64,000 nt of DNA from UBA668 sp963720695 (GTDB lineage: Bacteria; Actinomycetota; Acidimicrobiia; Acidimicrobiales; Ilumatobacteraceae), in the NCBI GenBank assembly GCA_963720695.1, contig CAVRGG010000003.1:306134-370133 (forward strand). Direction: 5' to 3'. Position numbers and translations under genes: made by a program. Of this stretch, positions 1 through 7,738 are shown piece after piece (position 1 is the first letter of the stretch; the number at the start of each line of letters is the position of its first letter). The notes beneath the pieces were generated by a model. The model ran no database searches and was not told the origin of the DNA. It saw only the letters and a list, made by a program, of their open reading frames with translations.

Positions 1-2
1 TG

Positions 3-428
3 TGGGAGCCCGTGGCCGGTTGCTGGTCCGTCCACCCCGACGAGTGGGGTGGCTGGACGGCCGACTGGGCCGACCCCGATCCCGTGCCCGCACCGGTCAC
101 CACCATCGCCTGGCGCACGTGGCACATCGCCGTCGACGCGCTCGACAGCTACTCCGAGCGCCTGTTCGGGCTCACCGGCACCGGCCTGTCGGGGACGTCG
201 TGGGTCGGCGACTGGTCCACGGCCAAGGATCTGCTCGCCGCTTCGTGGTCGGTGTTCCGTTCCGGTGTCGCCGACTGGGGCGACGAGTGGTTCGCCGCGT
301 TGGGCCCGGCATGGGGCCCCTTCGGTGAGCAGTCCCGGCTCGATCTCGTGGTGCACGCCCAGCGCGAGATCATCCACCACGGTGCCGAGATCGCACTGCT
401 CCGCGACCTCTACGCCGCCCGGGCGTGA
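3..428 (+). CDS. DinB-like protein, 5' end outside window
   Basis: This frame is already open at the left edge, so the start lies outside the window; 141 residues are visible. The sequence is rich in Trp with His residues spaced as in the DinB/YfiT four-helix fold: an N-terminal 'VAGCWSVHP' stretch typical of DinB_2 proteins, 'WRTWHIAVDALDSY' (a candidate metal-binding His) and a C-terminal 'REIIHHGAEIALLRDLY' helix with a conserved-type HH. Such proteins are usually thiol- or metal-dependent enzymes of unknown substrate. It ends 7 bp from the stop of the convergent hydrolase gene. Confidence 0.7.
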   Translation, partial: WEPVAGCWSVHPDEWGGWTADWADPDPVPAPVTTIAWRTWHIAVDALDSYSERLFGLTGTGLSGTSWVGDWSTAKDLLAASWSVFRSGVADWGDEWFAALGPAWGPFGEQSRLDLVVHAQREIIHHGAEIALLRDLYAARA

Positions 429-435
429 CCCGGCG

Positions 436-1304
436 TCATTCGCCGAGCACGTGCTGGACGAGTTGCAGCGTCGCCTTGGCGTAGTCGTCGGGTGAGGTGA
501 GCGTGCAGAGATGGTCGTCGGCGACCTCCACGACGCGGGCGTGCAGCGCATCCGCGAGCGCTCGTTGCTTGCGCGGCCAGACGAGATGGTCGCGGGTGGT
601 GACCATCGACCCTGCGGGCACTCCGAGCAGGTGCGCCCACGGTGCTGCGTCGTAACGACCCAGCGACTGGCCCGCCTGCACGATCGCGAACGAGTCGTTG
701 CGGTGCAGTTCGCTCGCCATCCACGGCACGTACGGCGCGAGGTTGGCTCGACGGGGCCGAGCAGACGTCGCATCCCCCATCGCATCCAGCGCGGGTAGAC
801 CTGCGAGCGCAGCAGCCAGCCGAGCACGTGGACGGTCTTCCACTCCCACCGCTCGTACCACTTCGCCCGCCACTCGAGCGCGGTGGCCTGGACGACGAGT
901 CCCCGCACCAGGTCGGGATGGCGGCGGGTGAGCAGCAGGCTGATCGGCCCGCCCATCGAGTAGCCCACGGCGACGACCTTGTCGATCCCGAGTCCACGCA
1001 CGAGCAGCGCAGCGTCGTCGGCGGCGTCGGTCAATTCGAAGCGCTTCGGACTGCGCAGTCCGCGGCCATGTCCGCGATGGTCGATGGCGATGAACGAATA
1101 GTCGGCGGCGAGCGTCTCGTAGGCGGTGAAGAACTGCAGGTCCGCACTGGCGGTCCACCCGTGCAGCAGCAGCAGTGTCGGTGCATCGGGGTTCGGGTGC
1201 TGGTGGTGGCGGTAGAAGACCTCACCTCGGCCCGGCAGCACCATCGTGCGGCCCGGCGGCAACCACGGCATCACCATCTGTTCGTCGGTGGGGGTCCGCG
1301 CCAT
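436..1304 (-). pseudogene. alpha/beta hydrolase, frameshifted
   Basis: Two frames together give one alpha/beta hydrolase. The N-terminal part, from the ATG at 1304, shows the oxyanion motif 'LLLHGWTAS', the 'IDHRGHGRG' strand and the nucleophile elbow 'GYSMGG' (Ser of GxSxG). The C-terminal part, in another frame, runs from 'ANLAPYVPWMASEL' through 'TTRDHLVWPRKQ' (likely catalytic Asp region) and 'VADDHLCTLTSPDDY' (likely catalytic His) to the stop at 436. The frame changes near 745-760. All catalytic landmarks survive, so I suspect a single-base error rather than decay. Substrate unknown. Confidence 0.75.
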
Positions 1305-1310
1305 GCCCAC

Positions 1311-1316
1311 AAGTTA
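1311..1316 (-). promoter_or_regulatory. -10 element for the hydrolase gene
   Basis: Minus-strand TAACTT ends 6 nt before the ATG at 1304. No Shine-Dalgarno sequence is visible, so the transcript may start at the start codon. Confidence 0.35.
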
Positions 1317-2369
1317 CCAGCTGGTAGCTCTTCCGAGTCCGGTGAACTCCTGCACCTTCACACCCAGTGACGTGGTGTGATGCAACAGATCCAGCGCATC
1401 GACGGCGTCATCGCCGAGGGCATGGACGCCGGCCGCGAGTCCGACCCGCGCCACACGCGCCACGGTCGTCGCGCACACCGCGGCGGCCACGTCGGCCGTG
1501 CGGGCCGCCGCGCCGGCGATCACGGTGAGCCGCTCGCCGGACGCGACCGCGCCGCGGGCCTCGACCCGAACCGCGCCGAGGTCGCCGGTGGCGTGGGGCG
1601 GAGTGAGCATCGGCAGACGGGCGGTGAGCCGGTCGCGGCGCGTCGCCGACACGCGCGCCGAGATCCGCGATGCGGTGGGAAACGACCGGTGCAACAAGAG
1701 CGGATCGCTGAGGGCTGCCCGATAGCAGTCGTTGGCCTCGACCGGCTCGGGGAACCAGACGAGGTCGCGGCCGCTGCCGCTGGGACGCTCGATCCACTCG
1801 CCGTCGTGCCATCCGACCGCGGTCTGGCCGAGCGCATCGTGGTGCTGGCGCGCGCAGGCCGGGCCGGCCGTGCCGTGGATCGCGACGTGCAGCTCGTCGA
1901 GCACGTCCAACTGCGAGGCGAGGTAGCGGGCGAGCAAACCCGACAGCCCGGGGGCCATCCCGGCCCCGATCACGAGCGCCGAGTCGCGGCGACGGGTGAG
2001 GTCCTCGAGGTCGAGCATCTCGCGGGTGTCATCGAGGTCGTCGCTCAGGCTCACCACGGACGTGCCTTCGCGCAACAGGGTGATGGCCAACTCGGCGTGG
2101 GGCGCCGGCTGGCACAGCGCGACGACGTCGCACTGGATGAGCTCCTCGACCCGATCCACCACCACCGCCCGCGCCGGACGCGCCGCCGCGACCGCGACAC
2201 TGCGAACGACGTCGAACACGGCGACACGAAACCCGGCGGCCACGAGGTGGCTGACGACTCGGCTGCCGGTGACACCGCAACCGACCACGCCGACGATGGG
2301 CGCTTCAGCCGACGGATCGACGGACGGATCCGCGGCAGCATCGGCGGCGACCGACGAGGGGTCGGTCAT
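1314..2369 (-). CDS. NAD(P)-binding Rossmann-fold dehydrogenase-like protein
   Basis: 351 residues. After a 25-residue Ala/Asp-rich leader comes a Rossmann nucleotide-binding strand-loop, 'IVGVVGCGVTGSRVVSHL' (GxGxxG-like), then 'VAVFD' ending in an Asp that would favour NAD. 'GAGMAPGLSGLLARYLA' resembles the middle of saccharopine dehydrogenase or diaminopimelate dehydrogenase-like proteins. The substrate cannot be deduced. Its ATG overlaps the TGA of the 44-codon gene upstream (ATGA), so translation is probably coupled. The stop lies 10 bp from the start of the downstream hydrolase gene. Confidence 0.65.
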   Translation of the reverse strand: MTDPSSVAADAAADPSVDPSAEAPIVGVVGCGVTGSRVVSHLVAAGFRVAVFDVVRSVAVAAARPARAVVVDRVEELIQCDVVALCQPAPHAELAITLLREGTSVVSLSDDLDDTREMLDLEDLTRRRDSALVIGAGMAPGLSGLLARYLASQLDVLDELHVAIHGTAGPACARQHHDALGQTAVGWHDGEWIERPSGSGRDLVWFPEPVEANDCYRAALSDPLLLHRSFPTASRISARVSATRRDRLTARLPMLTPPHATGDLGAVRVEARGAVASGERLTVIAGAAARTADVAAAVCATTVARVARVGLAAGVHALGDDAVDALDLLHHTTSLGVKVQEFTGLGRATSW

Positions 2370-2500
2370 TTCGGTGGCACGCTGACTTCTCGCCAGCCAC
2401 CCTCCTGGGGCGGCACGCCCCCCTTGCCCTTGACCCGCAAGATGCCGGCAATGGTGCCGGCCAACCCCATCGCCACCAGCGCCCGGCGCAGCATCTTCAT
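2366..2500 (-). CDS. small 44-residue protein coupled to the dehydrogenase
   Basis: A short ORF with a hydrophobic N-terminal helix ('ALVAMGLAGTIAGIL') following a positively charged start (MKMLRR), then a polar tail with 'PPQEGGWREV'. This looks like a single-pass membrane or signal-anchor peptide. Support: the stop overlaps the start of the dehydrogenase gene, codon use is normal for the region, and a minus-strand TACGCT sits 7 nt before its ATG. Family not recognised; small actinobacterial proteins ending in 'EGGWREV'-like tails exist, from memory. Confidence 0.55.
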   Translation of the reverse strand: MKMLRRALVAMGLAGTIAGILRVKGKGGVPPQEGGWREVSVPPK

Positions 2501-2507
2501 GGGCCGG

Positions 2508-2513
2508 AGCGTA
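2508..2513 (-). promoter_or_regulatory. -10 element for the 44-residue gene
   Basis: Minus-strand TACGCT, 7 nt before the ATG at 2500. It would drive the small gene, the dehydrogenase and possibly the hydrolase as one unit. Confidence 0.4.
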
Positions 2514-2532
2514 CCAAGCCGCAGCGGTTGGC

Positions 2533-2538
2533 TACCGT
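2533..2538 (+). promoter_or_regulatory. -10 element for the VOC gene
   Basis: TACCGT, 6 nt before the ATG at 2545. It is divergent from the promoter at 2508-2513, and the two hexamers are only 19 bp apart. Confidence 0.4.
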
Positions 2539-2544
2539 GCCGCC

Positions 2545-2901
2545 ATGGAACTGCGAGTCGTCCGCCTCACCGACCACTTCGACGAGGCCTGCCGCTTCTA
2601 CGGCGAACTGTTGGGGTGGCCCGTCACCCGTGAATGGCCGGCGGGTGACGGCCAGGGTCGGGGACGCATCTTCGGCTACGGCGACGTCGCTCGGGTGGAG
2701 CTCATCGAGCACGAGACTCCCGAGGCGGTGCAGGGCATCTTCGTGTCGTTCGAGCATCCCGATACTGCGGCCTTGCGGGCAGCGTTCGCCGGTGCCGACT
2801 ACGACGTGCGGAGCGAGCTCACCGACAAGCCGTGGGGGCACCGCAGCTTCTCCGTCGTCGATCCCACCGGCCTCGAACTGGTCGCCTTCCAGCTCATCTG
2901 A
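2545..2901 (+). CDS. VOC (glyoxalase/dioxygenase) superfamily protein
   Basis: 118 residues with the beta-alpha-beta-beta-beta layout of a vicinal-oxygen-chelate fold. 'VRLTDHFDEACRFYGELLGWPVTREW' is the typical first module ending in 'FYxxLLGWPV'. The second module ends 'WGHRSFSVVDPTGLELVAFQLI', where 'DPTGLELVAFQ' supplies the usual C-terminal Glu metal ligand. Function within the superfamily cannot be assigned. It stands alone, transcribed away from the dehydrogenase cluster, and ends before a 42-bp inverted repeat. Confidence 0.8.
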   Translation: MELRVVRLTDHFDEACRFYGELLGWPVTREWPAGDGQGRGRIFGYGDVARVELIEHETPEAVQGIFVSFEHPDTAALRAAFAGADYDVRSELTDKPWGHRSFSVVDPTGLELVAFQLI

Positions 2902-2964
2902 GCACCGCTGACGCTGCGGTGCGGTCGGGCGGTTTCTGGTCAGCGATCTCCCCGCGCCGCGCTT

Positions 2965-3006
2965 CTGGTCCGGATCGTTCCCGGAACCGGGAACGATCCG
3001 GACCAG
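2965..3006. terminator. perfect inverted repeat between convergent genes
   Basis: Two perfect 20-bp arms (2965-2984 and 2987-3006) are separated by AA. The repeat sits exactly between the stop of the VOC gene (2901) and the stop of the convergent gene at 3008, so a bidirectional terminator is the simplest reading. There is no T-run on either side, so it is not a classical intrinsic terminator. Confidence 0.55.
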
Positions 3007-3007
3007 G

Positions 3008-3421
3008 TCACGAGCAGTGGGCCGCCGGTGGATCGAGTCGCTCGACACGCACGGTTGCATCGCGCGGTTTCCACAACTCCGTGAACGTCGGCCAGAACGT
3101 GACGACGTACACGCAGTGTGGTGCCGCTGAGAGGGTCGCCCGAAGTGGAGGTGACTGTGCCACAGCCTCGACGTTCACCTCGCCTCCGTCTGGCGCGAGG
3201 TTCACGACGACCGGACTTCGTCCGAGGTACTGCCCGATGCAGTGGACTGCCACTCCGTCGATGTGGACGTCGAAGGACTTCCAGCCTTCGACAACGTGAT
3301 GGCCGCGCTGTCCTCGAGTCGGGTACCTGCACTCGACCACAATCACGGTGCCATCAGTTCCGACGGCGGTAGCCGCGATCCGCAGCGCCCGTCGGCTCGG
3401 TCCGTGATGCCGCACGATCAT
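3008..3421 (-). CDS. hypothetical protein
   Basis: 137 residues from the ATG at 3421; a GTG at 3490 gives 160, and a GTG at 3415 is also possible. I do not recognise the family. A basic N-terminus is followed by alternating beta-strand-like segments ('GTVIVVECRYP', 'SFDVHIDGVAVHCIGQYLG', 'SPVVVNLAPDGGEVNVEAVA') and a Cys/Trp-containing end ('HCVYVVTFWPTFTELWKPRD'). No signal peptide or membrane helix is evident. Codon use is normal, and position between a shared terminator and the tRNA region supports a real but unassigned gene. Confidence 0.45.
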   Translation of the reverse strand: MIVRHHGPSRRALRIAATAVGTDGTVIVVECRYPTRGQRGHHVVEGWKSFDVHIDGVAVHCIGQYLGRSPVVVNLAPDGGEVNVEAVAQSPPLRATLSAAPHCVYVVTFWPTFTELWKPRDATVRVERLDPPAAHCS

Positions 3422-3627
3422 GAGGTTACCCAGCCCCACAGACGGTGCCGTGACGCGTTCCTCAGAAGGCCGAGCGGGCGGAAACGGCACGCTCTACAGC
3501 CATTTGATCGCAGTTCGCTGAAGCGCAAGGACGAATCCTCCGAATCCATCGCCGTCACTCAGGTCCGTGTCGCGACATGTCCCCCGCGGCCCGCGGCCGG
3601 CGGACCTGACGCGGACCTGGGAACGAC

Positions 3628-3651
3628 GAAGGCCCCCTTGCGGGGGCCTTT
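3628..3651 (-). terminator. intrinsic-type terminator behind tRNA-Ile
   Basis: A 7-bp GC stem (3631-3637 with 3642-3648), extended by A/T pairs and with loop TTGC, flanked by AA and TT. It lies 27 bp past the 3' end of tRNA-Ile on the minus strand and could work in both directions. The stretch 3422-3627 holds no convincing gene. Confidence 0.6.
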
Positions 3652-3677
3652 GCTGCTCGTCTACCGGTGCTTCGTGG

Positions 3678-3751
3678 TGGGGCTAACAAGAATCGAACTT
3701 GTGACCTCATCCTTATCAGGGATGCGCTCTAACCGACTGAGCTATAGCCCC
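3678..3751 (-). tRNA. tRNA-Ile (GAT)
   Basis: A complete 74-nt cloverleaf on the minus strand. The 7-bp acceptor is GGGGCTA/TAGCCCC with discriminator A and no encoded CCA. The anticodon arm is CATCC-CTGATAA-GGATG, giving anticodon GAT. The T-arm is ACAAG-TTCGATT-CTTGT. In many actinobacteria tRNA-Ile and tRNA-Ala follow gyrA; here only tRNA-Ile is present, beyond the DUF3566 gene. Confidence 0.96.
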
Positions 3752-3790
3752 GTAGCGGAACGAAAGGCTAGCGGGCCGTCCGGAAAACCC

Positions 3791-4840
3791 TCAAACGGGT
3801 TCGGCCGGCACGACGACCTCGGTGACCTCGCCCGTCGGTGGTCCACCGGCGTCGTCATCGATGACGTCTGCAGCAGCGTCATCGGGTCGCCTCGCCCGCC
3901 GCCACCCGATGCCGCGGTCCTCGCGAGCGAGGACCTCCTCCTCGAGCACCGTCACCCGAATACCACCGACGAGATCGGTGATCAGGTTGAACAGCGTCGC
4001 GGCGAGGACCAGCAGACCCGTCAGCCCGAGTGCGAGGAAGAGTCCGCTCACCCAGGCGTTGTGGTAGATCTCGCCGCCTTTGAGCTGGAACGTCTGCCAC
4101 CCGAAGCTCTCGAAGAACCGCTCCACGTTGTCGACCGTGCCGGTGTTCTGCGCCACCTGCCACAGCAGCACACCCGCCGTCATGCACACGAAGTACAGGA
4201 ACATGCTGAACACCAGCGAGACCTTGAACACGCTCCACGTGTCGACCTGGCGCACGACACGAGTCACTCGCCGAACGCGAGGACGGCGAGGGCGACGCAG
4301 CACCACCGGCGCCCGGAGCGCACGCGGCGGCTTCTTCGGGCGACGGAGCGACGGCAAGCCGTTGGTGCCATCGGTGTCGGTGAACTCTTCCGACTCGGCC
4401 GGCAGGTCGACGGGCGCACCGATCTCGGGCTCGGCCATCGGCTCGGATGACGGCTCGACCGCGGGCGTCGACTCCGGCTCGGGCTCGGCGGGGACGATCG
4501 TCGGGATCTCGACGGGTGCGCGGTCGACGGTCTCGATCGCGGTCTCACCCGTGGGATCGACAGGCGGATCGAGCGGGGTCTCGACGACCGTCTCGCCGGT
4601 CGAGTCCGGCAGCACCGGCGGTCGGGCGAGATCCGCCGACGCGTCACCGTTCGTCGACGGCGGCAACAGGTCGGGTGTGGCCGAAGGGACGTGGGCGACG
4701 ACCTTGGCAGGTCGTGCACGCTTCTTGGTGACGCCGTCGGTGCGCGGATCTGCCGGTGCGCTCTTGGCCCGTGTCGCCGCGCCCTGCTTGGACGAGCGCG
4801 GCGCGTTCCGAGGTTTGGGCTGGGTCACGCCGTCGTCCAC
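3791..4840 (-). CDS. DUF3566 transmembrane protein
   Basis: 349 residues from the GTG at 4840. The first ~190 are a low-complexity, Pro/Glu/Thr-rich cytoplasmic region. Then come a basic stretch ('RRPRRPRVRRVTRVVRQVD') and the DUF3566 core: 'TWSVFKVSLVFSMFLYFVCMT' (first helix), a loop with 'FFESFGWQTFQLKGGEIY', a second helix 'LALGLTGLLVLAATLFNLITDLVGG', and a charged tail. The family is characteristic of actinobacteria and is typically encoded beside gyrA, as here; its role is not established. The unusually long N-terminal extension is notable. Confidence 0.85.
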   Translation of the reverse strand: MDDGVTQPKPRNAPRSSKQGAATRAKSAPADPRTDGVTKKRARPAKVVAHVPSATPDLLPPSTNGDASADLARPPVLPDSTGETVVETPLDPPVDPTGETAIETVDRAPVEIPTIVPAEPEPESTPAVEPSSEPMAEPEIGAPVDLPAESEEFTDTDGTNGLPSLRRPKKPPRALRAPVVLRRPRRPRVRRVTRVVRQVDTWSVFKVSLVFSMFLYFVCMTAGVLLWQVAQNTGTVDNVERFFESFGWQTFQLKGGEIYHNAWVSGLFLALGLTGLLVLAATLFNLITDLVGGIRVTVLEEEVLAREDRGIGWRRARRPDDAAADVIDDDAGGPPTGEVTEVVVPAEPV

Positions 4841-4846
4841 GTGCTG

Positions 4847-4852
4847 AGTGTA
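4847..4852 (-). promoter_or_regulatory. -10 element for the DUF3566 gene
   Basis: Minus-strand TACACT, 6 nt before the GTG at 4840. This spacing decided the choice of GTG 4840 over the longer frame starting at 4909. Confidence 0.45.
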
Positions 4853-4868
4853 GGCAACGCGACCCCGC

Positions 4869-5198
4869 TCAGGGGGCGCGGGTCGCGCGTGCCGTGGCGC
4901 GCTCGCCACGCAGCTCCACCACGACGACCACGTCGTCGCCCTTGCGAGCGTACGAGATCAGCGTCGCTCCGTTCCGTCGGGCGAGCGAAGCAGCCGCCGC
5001 CACGCCGTCGTGGTCGAGCGCGCCCACGGCGGCCAACGCGGCCGCATCGGCCGCGGCCTGGGCCTGGGCGCGCGCCGAGACCCGCACCCCGAACGCCGCC
5101 AGCCCGACCATCAACGCGGCGACGACGGCGATCACCGCCATCACCAACATCACTGCCTGCCCCGACTCACGGGACCGATGATCACCGTGCTCGCGCAT
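4869..5198 (-). CDS. TadE/TadG-like (pilus-assembly type) membrane protein
   Basis: 109 residues. A short polar N-terminus ending in 'ESGQAVMLVMAVIAVVAALMVGLAAFG' forms a type-IV-pilin-like Glu-Ser-Gly-Gln followed by a hydrophobic helix, then an Ala-rich region 'AQAQAAADAAALAAVGAL'. That pattern is typical of TadE/Flp-associated and Rv3654c-like small proteins. No other tad genes are nearby, so this is an orphan pseudopilin-like protein. Start ATG at 5198 is preceded by a good GGAGG. It lies 71 bp beyond the gyrA stop on the same strand. Confidence 0.65.
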   Translation of the reverse strand: MREHGDHRSRESGQAVMLVMAVIAVVAALMVGLAAFGVRVSARAQAQAAADAAALAAVGALDHDGVAAAASLARRNGATLISYARKGDDVVVVVELRGERATARATRAP

Positions 5199-5269
5199 CG
5201 GCCACCTCCATCGTGTCGTTCCGGAAGGAGGCGGCCGCTGCCGCGATCAGGCGCCGGTGGCGCGAGAGA

Positions 5270-7738
5270 TCACTCGTCGTCGTCGCTGGAGAGGATGAGC
5301 GCCACCGAGGCGACGACCTCACCCTCGGGCACACCCATGATCGTGACGCCGGTGGCGTCGCGACCGATGTGGCGGATGCCGCGGACCGGCGTGCGGATGG
5401 TGGTGCCACCCGACGCGACGGCCACGATCTCGTCGTCGTCGCCCACCATGAAGGCGGCGACCACGCCCGTGCCCTTGTTGCGCACGAACTTCATGCCCTT
5501 GACGCCCTGGCCACCGCGACCCTGCACGTTGAACTTGTCGAGTTGCACGCGCTTGCCGAAGCCGAGCTCGGTGATCATCAGAATCGACGTGTCGTCCTTG
5601 GCAAGGTCGCAGCTGACGACCTCGTCGCCGGGCTTCATCTTCATGCCGCGCACGCCGGAGGCGGCACGACCCATCGGCCGCACCTCGCTCTCGTTGAAGC
5701 GGATGGTCATACCGCTGCCGCTGACCATGAAGATGTCGTCGCTGCCGCTGGTCTCGATGACCTTCACCAGTTCGTCGTGCTCGCGCAGGTTGAGGGCGAT
5801 GAGCCCGTCGCGACGACCGTTGTCGTACTCGTCGAACGAGGTCTTCTTCACCACACCGTGGCGGGTGGCGAAGAACAGGTAGCGCTCGGCGGCGAAGTCG
5901 CGCGTGTCGATGATGGCCTGGATGTTCTCGCCCGGCTGCAACGGCAGCAGGTTGACGATGGGCATGCCCTTCGCGGTGCGCTCGCGCTCGGGTACCTCGA
6001 GCGCACGCAGGCGGTAGACACGGCCTCGGTTGCTGAAGAACAGCAGGTACGCGTGCGCCGTGGTGAAGATGACGTGACGCACGATGTCGTCGCTCTTCAG
6101 CTTCGCTCCCGTGACGCCACGACCTCCGCGACCCTGCGTCTTGAACGAGGCGGCCGGCACGGCCTTCACGTACTGAGCCTCGGTCATCACGATGACGAGT
6201 TCCTTGTCGTCGGTGAGGTCCTCGATGTTCATGTCGCCGGGGTCGAACCCGATCGAGCACACCCGCGGCGTGGCGAACTCGTCCTTGATGGCGCTCATCT
6301 CGGACTTGATGACCCCCCGCAGCTTCTCGGGCGAGTCGAGGATGCTCTGCAGCTCGATGATCCGCGCCTGGACGTCGCCGAGCTCGGTCTGCAGGTCGAT
6401 CCGCGACAGCCGGGTGAGCTGCGAGAGCCGCATCTCGAGGATGTCGGTGGCCTGGATCTCGGAGAACTCGAACGGCTCTGCCATCAGGCCGACCTTCGCC
6501 GCCGCGGCGTCGTCGCTGGCTCGAATGAGGGCGATGATCTCGTCGATGACGTTGAGCGCCTTGATGCGCCCTTCGAGGATGTGCTCGCGGCGCTTGGCCT
6601 TGTCGAGGCGGAACTGGGTGCGACGGGTGATGACGTCGACCTGGTGCTCGACGTAGCCCTGCAGTGCCTGCACGAGGTTGAGCGTGCGCGGCACGCCGTG
6701 GACGAGCGCCACCATGTTGACCGGGAAGCTGCTCTGCAGCTGGGTGAGCTTGTACAGGTTGTTGAGCACCACGTTCGCGTTGGCATCGCGCTTCAGCGTG
6801 ACGACCAGGTTGGTCTTGCCCCCGGCCGATGCGTCGTTGACGTCGGCAATGCCGTCGAGGTCGCCGCCGTCGACGAGCTCCTGGATGCGTCCGGCGATCG
6901 ACGAGCAGCTGGCCTGGTAGGGCAGCTCGGTGACGATGATCTGCATCTGCCCGCGGCGGCCCTCTTCGATGGTGGCACTGGCCCGCATCTTGATGCTGCC
7001 GCGCCCGGTGCGGTAGGCGTCCATGATGCCGGCGCGGCCGAGGATGCTGCCGCCCGTGGGGAAGTCGGGACCCTTCACGAACTGCATCAGATCGTCGGCG
7101 GTGGCGTCGGGATGATCGATGAGGTGGATGGTGGCGTCGATGACCTCGCCCAGGTTGTGCGGCGGGATGCTCGTGGCCATGCCGACGGCGATGCCCTGGC
7201 TGCCGTTGACGAGCAGGTTCGGGAAACGCGCCGGCAGGACCGACGGCTCCTCGGTGGTGTTGTCGTAGTTGGCCCGCATGTCGACGGTCTCTTCGTCGAT
7301 GTCGGCGAGCATCTGCATCGCCAGCGGATCGAGCCGACATTCGGTGTAACGCTCGGCTGCGGCACCGAAGTCGGGCGAGCCGTAGTTGCCGTGGAAGTCG
7401 ATGAGCGGGTGACGCAGGCTGAACGGCTGGGCCATGCGCACGAGCGCGTCGTAGATGGCCGAGTTGCCGTGCGGGTGGTACTTGGCCATGGTGTCGCCGG
7501 TGACGCGGGCCGACTTCACGTGGGCGCGGTTGGGGCGGAAGCCCTGCTGGTCCATGTCCCAGATGATCCGGCGGTGGACGGGCTTGAGTCCGTCGCGCAC
7601 GTCGGGCAACGCACGCGACATGATGACCGACATCGCGTAGTCGATGAAGCTGCGCTCCATCTCGTCCTGCAGCTGGATGGGCTGGATGTCGTCGCCGGGC
7701 CCGTCGCTGTTGGTGGGGGGTGTGGGTGTGTCGCTCAT
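5270..7738 (-). CDS. gyrA: DNA gyrase subunit A
   Basis: 822 residues, normal length. The breakage-reunion domain contains 'HPHGNSAIYDALVRMAQPF', with Ser93 and Asp97 at the quinolone-determining positions (wild-type pattern), and the catalytic Tyr131 in 'AAAERYTECRL'. The C-terminal beta-pinwheel has the GyrA-box variant 'QGRGGRG' and repeated 'RVYRLRALEVPE / VKKTSFDEY / TIRTPVRGI' blades, ending in an acidic 'SSDDDE'. The ATG overlaps the gyrB stop (TGATG), so the two subunits are translationally coupled. With GyrB it introduces negative supercoils. Confidence 0.98.
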   Translation of the reverse strand: MSDTPTPPTNSDGPGDDIQPIQLQDEMERSFIDYAMSVIMSRALPDVRDGLKPVHRRIIWDMDQQGFRPNRAHVKSARVTGDTMAKYHPHGNSAIYDALVRMAQPFSLRHPLIDFHGNYGSPDFGAAAERYTECRLDPLAMQMLADIDEETVDMRANYDNTTEEPSVLPARFPNLLVNGSQGIAVGMATSIPPHNLGEVIDATIHLIDHPDATADDLMQFVKGPDFPTGGSILGRAGIMDAYRTGRGSIKMRASATIEEGRRGQMQIIVTELPYQASCSSIAGRIQELVDGGDLDGIADVNDASAGGKTNLVVTLKRDANANVVLNNLYKLTQLQSSFPVNMVALVHGVPRTLNLVQALQGYVEHQVDVITRRTQFRLDKAKRREHILEGRIKALNVIDEIIALIRASDDAAAAKVGLMAEPFEFSEIQATDILEMRLSQLTRLSRIDLQTELGDVQARIIELQSILDSPEKLRGVIKSEMSAIKDEFATPRVCSIGFDPGDMNIEDLTDDKELVIVMTEAQYVKAVPAASFKTQGRGGRGVTGAKLKSDDIVRHVIFTTAHAYLLFFSNRGRVYRLRALEVPERERTAKGMPIVNLLPLQPGENIQAIIDTRDFAAERYLFFATRHGVVKKTSFDEYDNGRRDGLIALNLREHDELVKVIETSGSDDIFMVSGSGMTIRFNESEVRPMGRAASGVRGMKMKPGDEVVSCDLAKDDTSILMITELGFGKRVQLDKFNVQGRGGQGVKGMKFVRNKGTGVVAAFMVGDDDEIVAVASGGTTIRTPVRGIRHIGRDATGVTIMGVPEGEVVASVALILSSDDDE

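Noticed and set aside
3242..4450. 402-codon plus-strand frame through tRNA-Ile
   Set aside because: It includes 'LTRIELVTSSLSGMRSNRLSYSP', the translation of tRNA-Ile, and is antisense to DUF3566.
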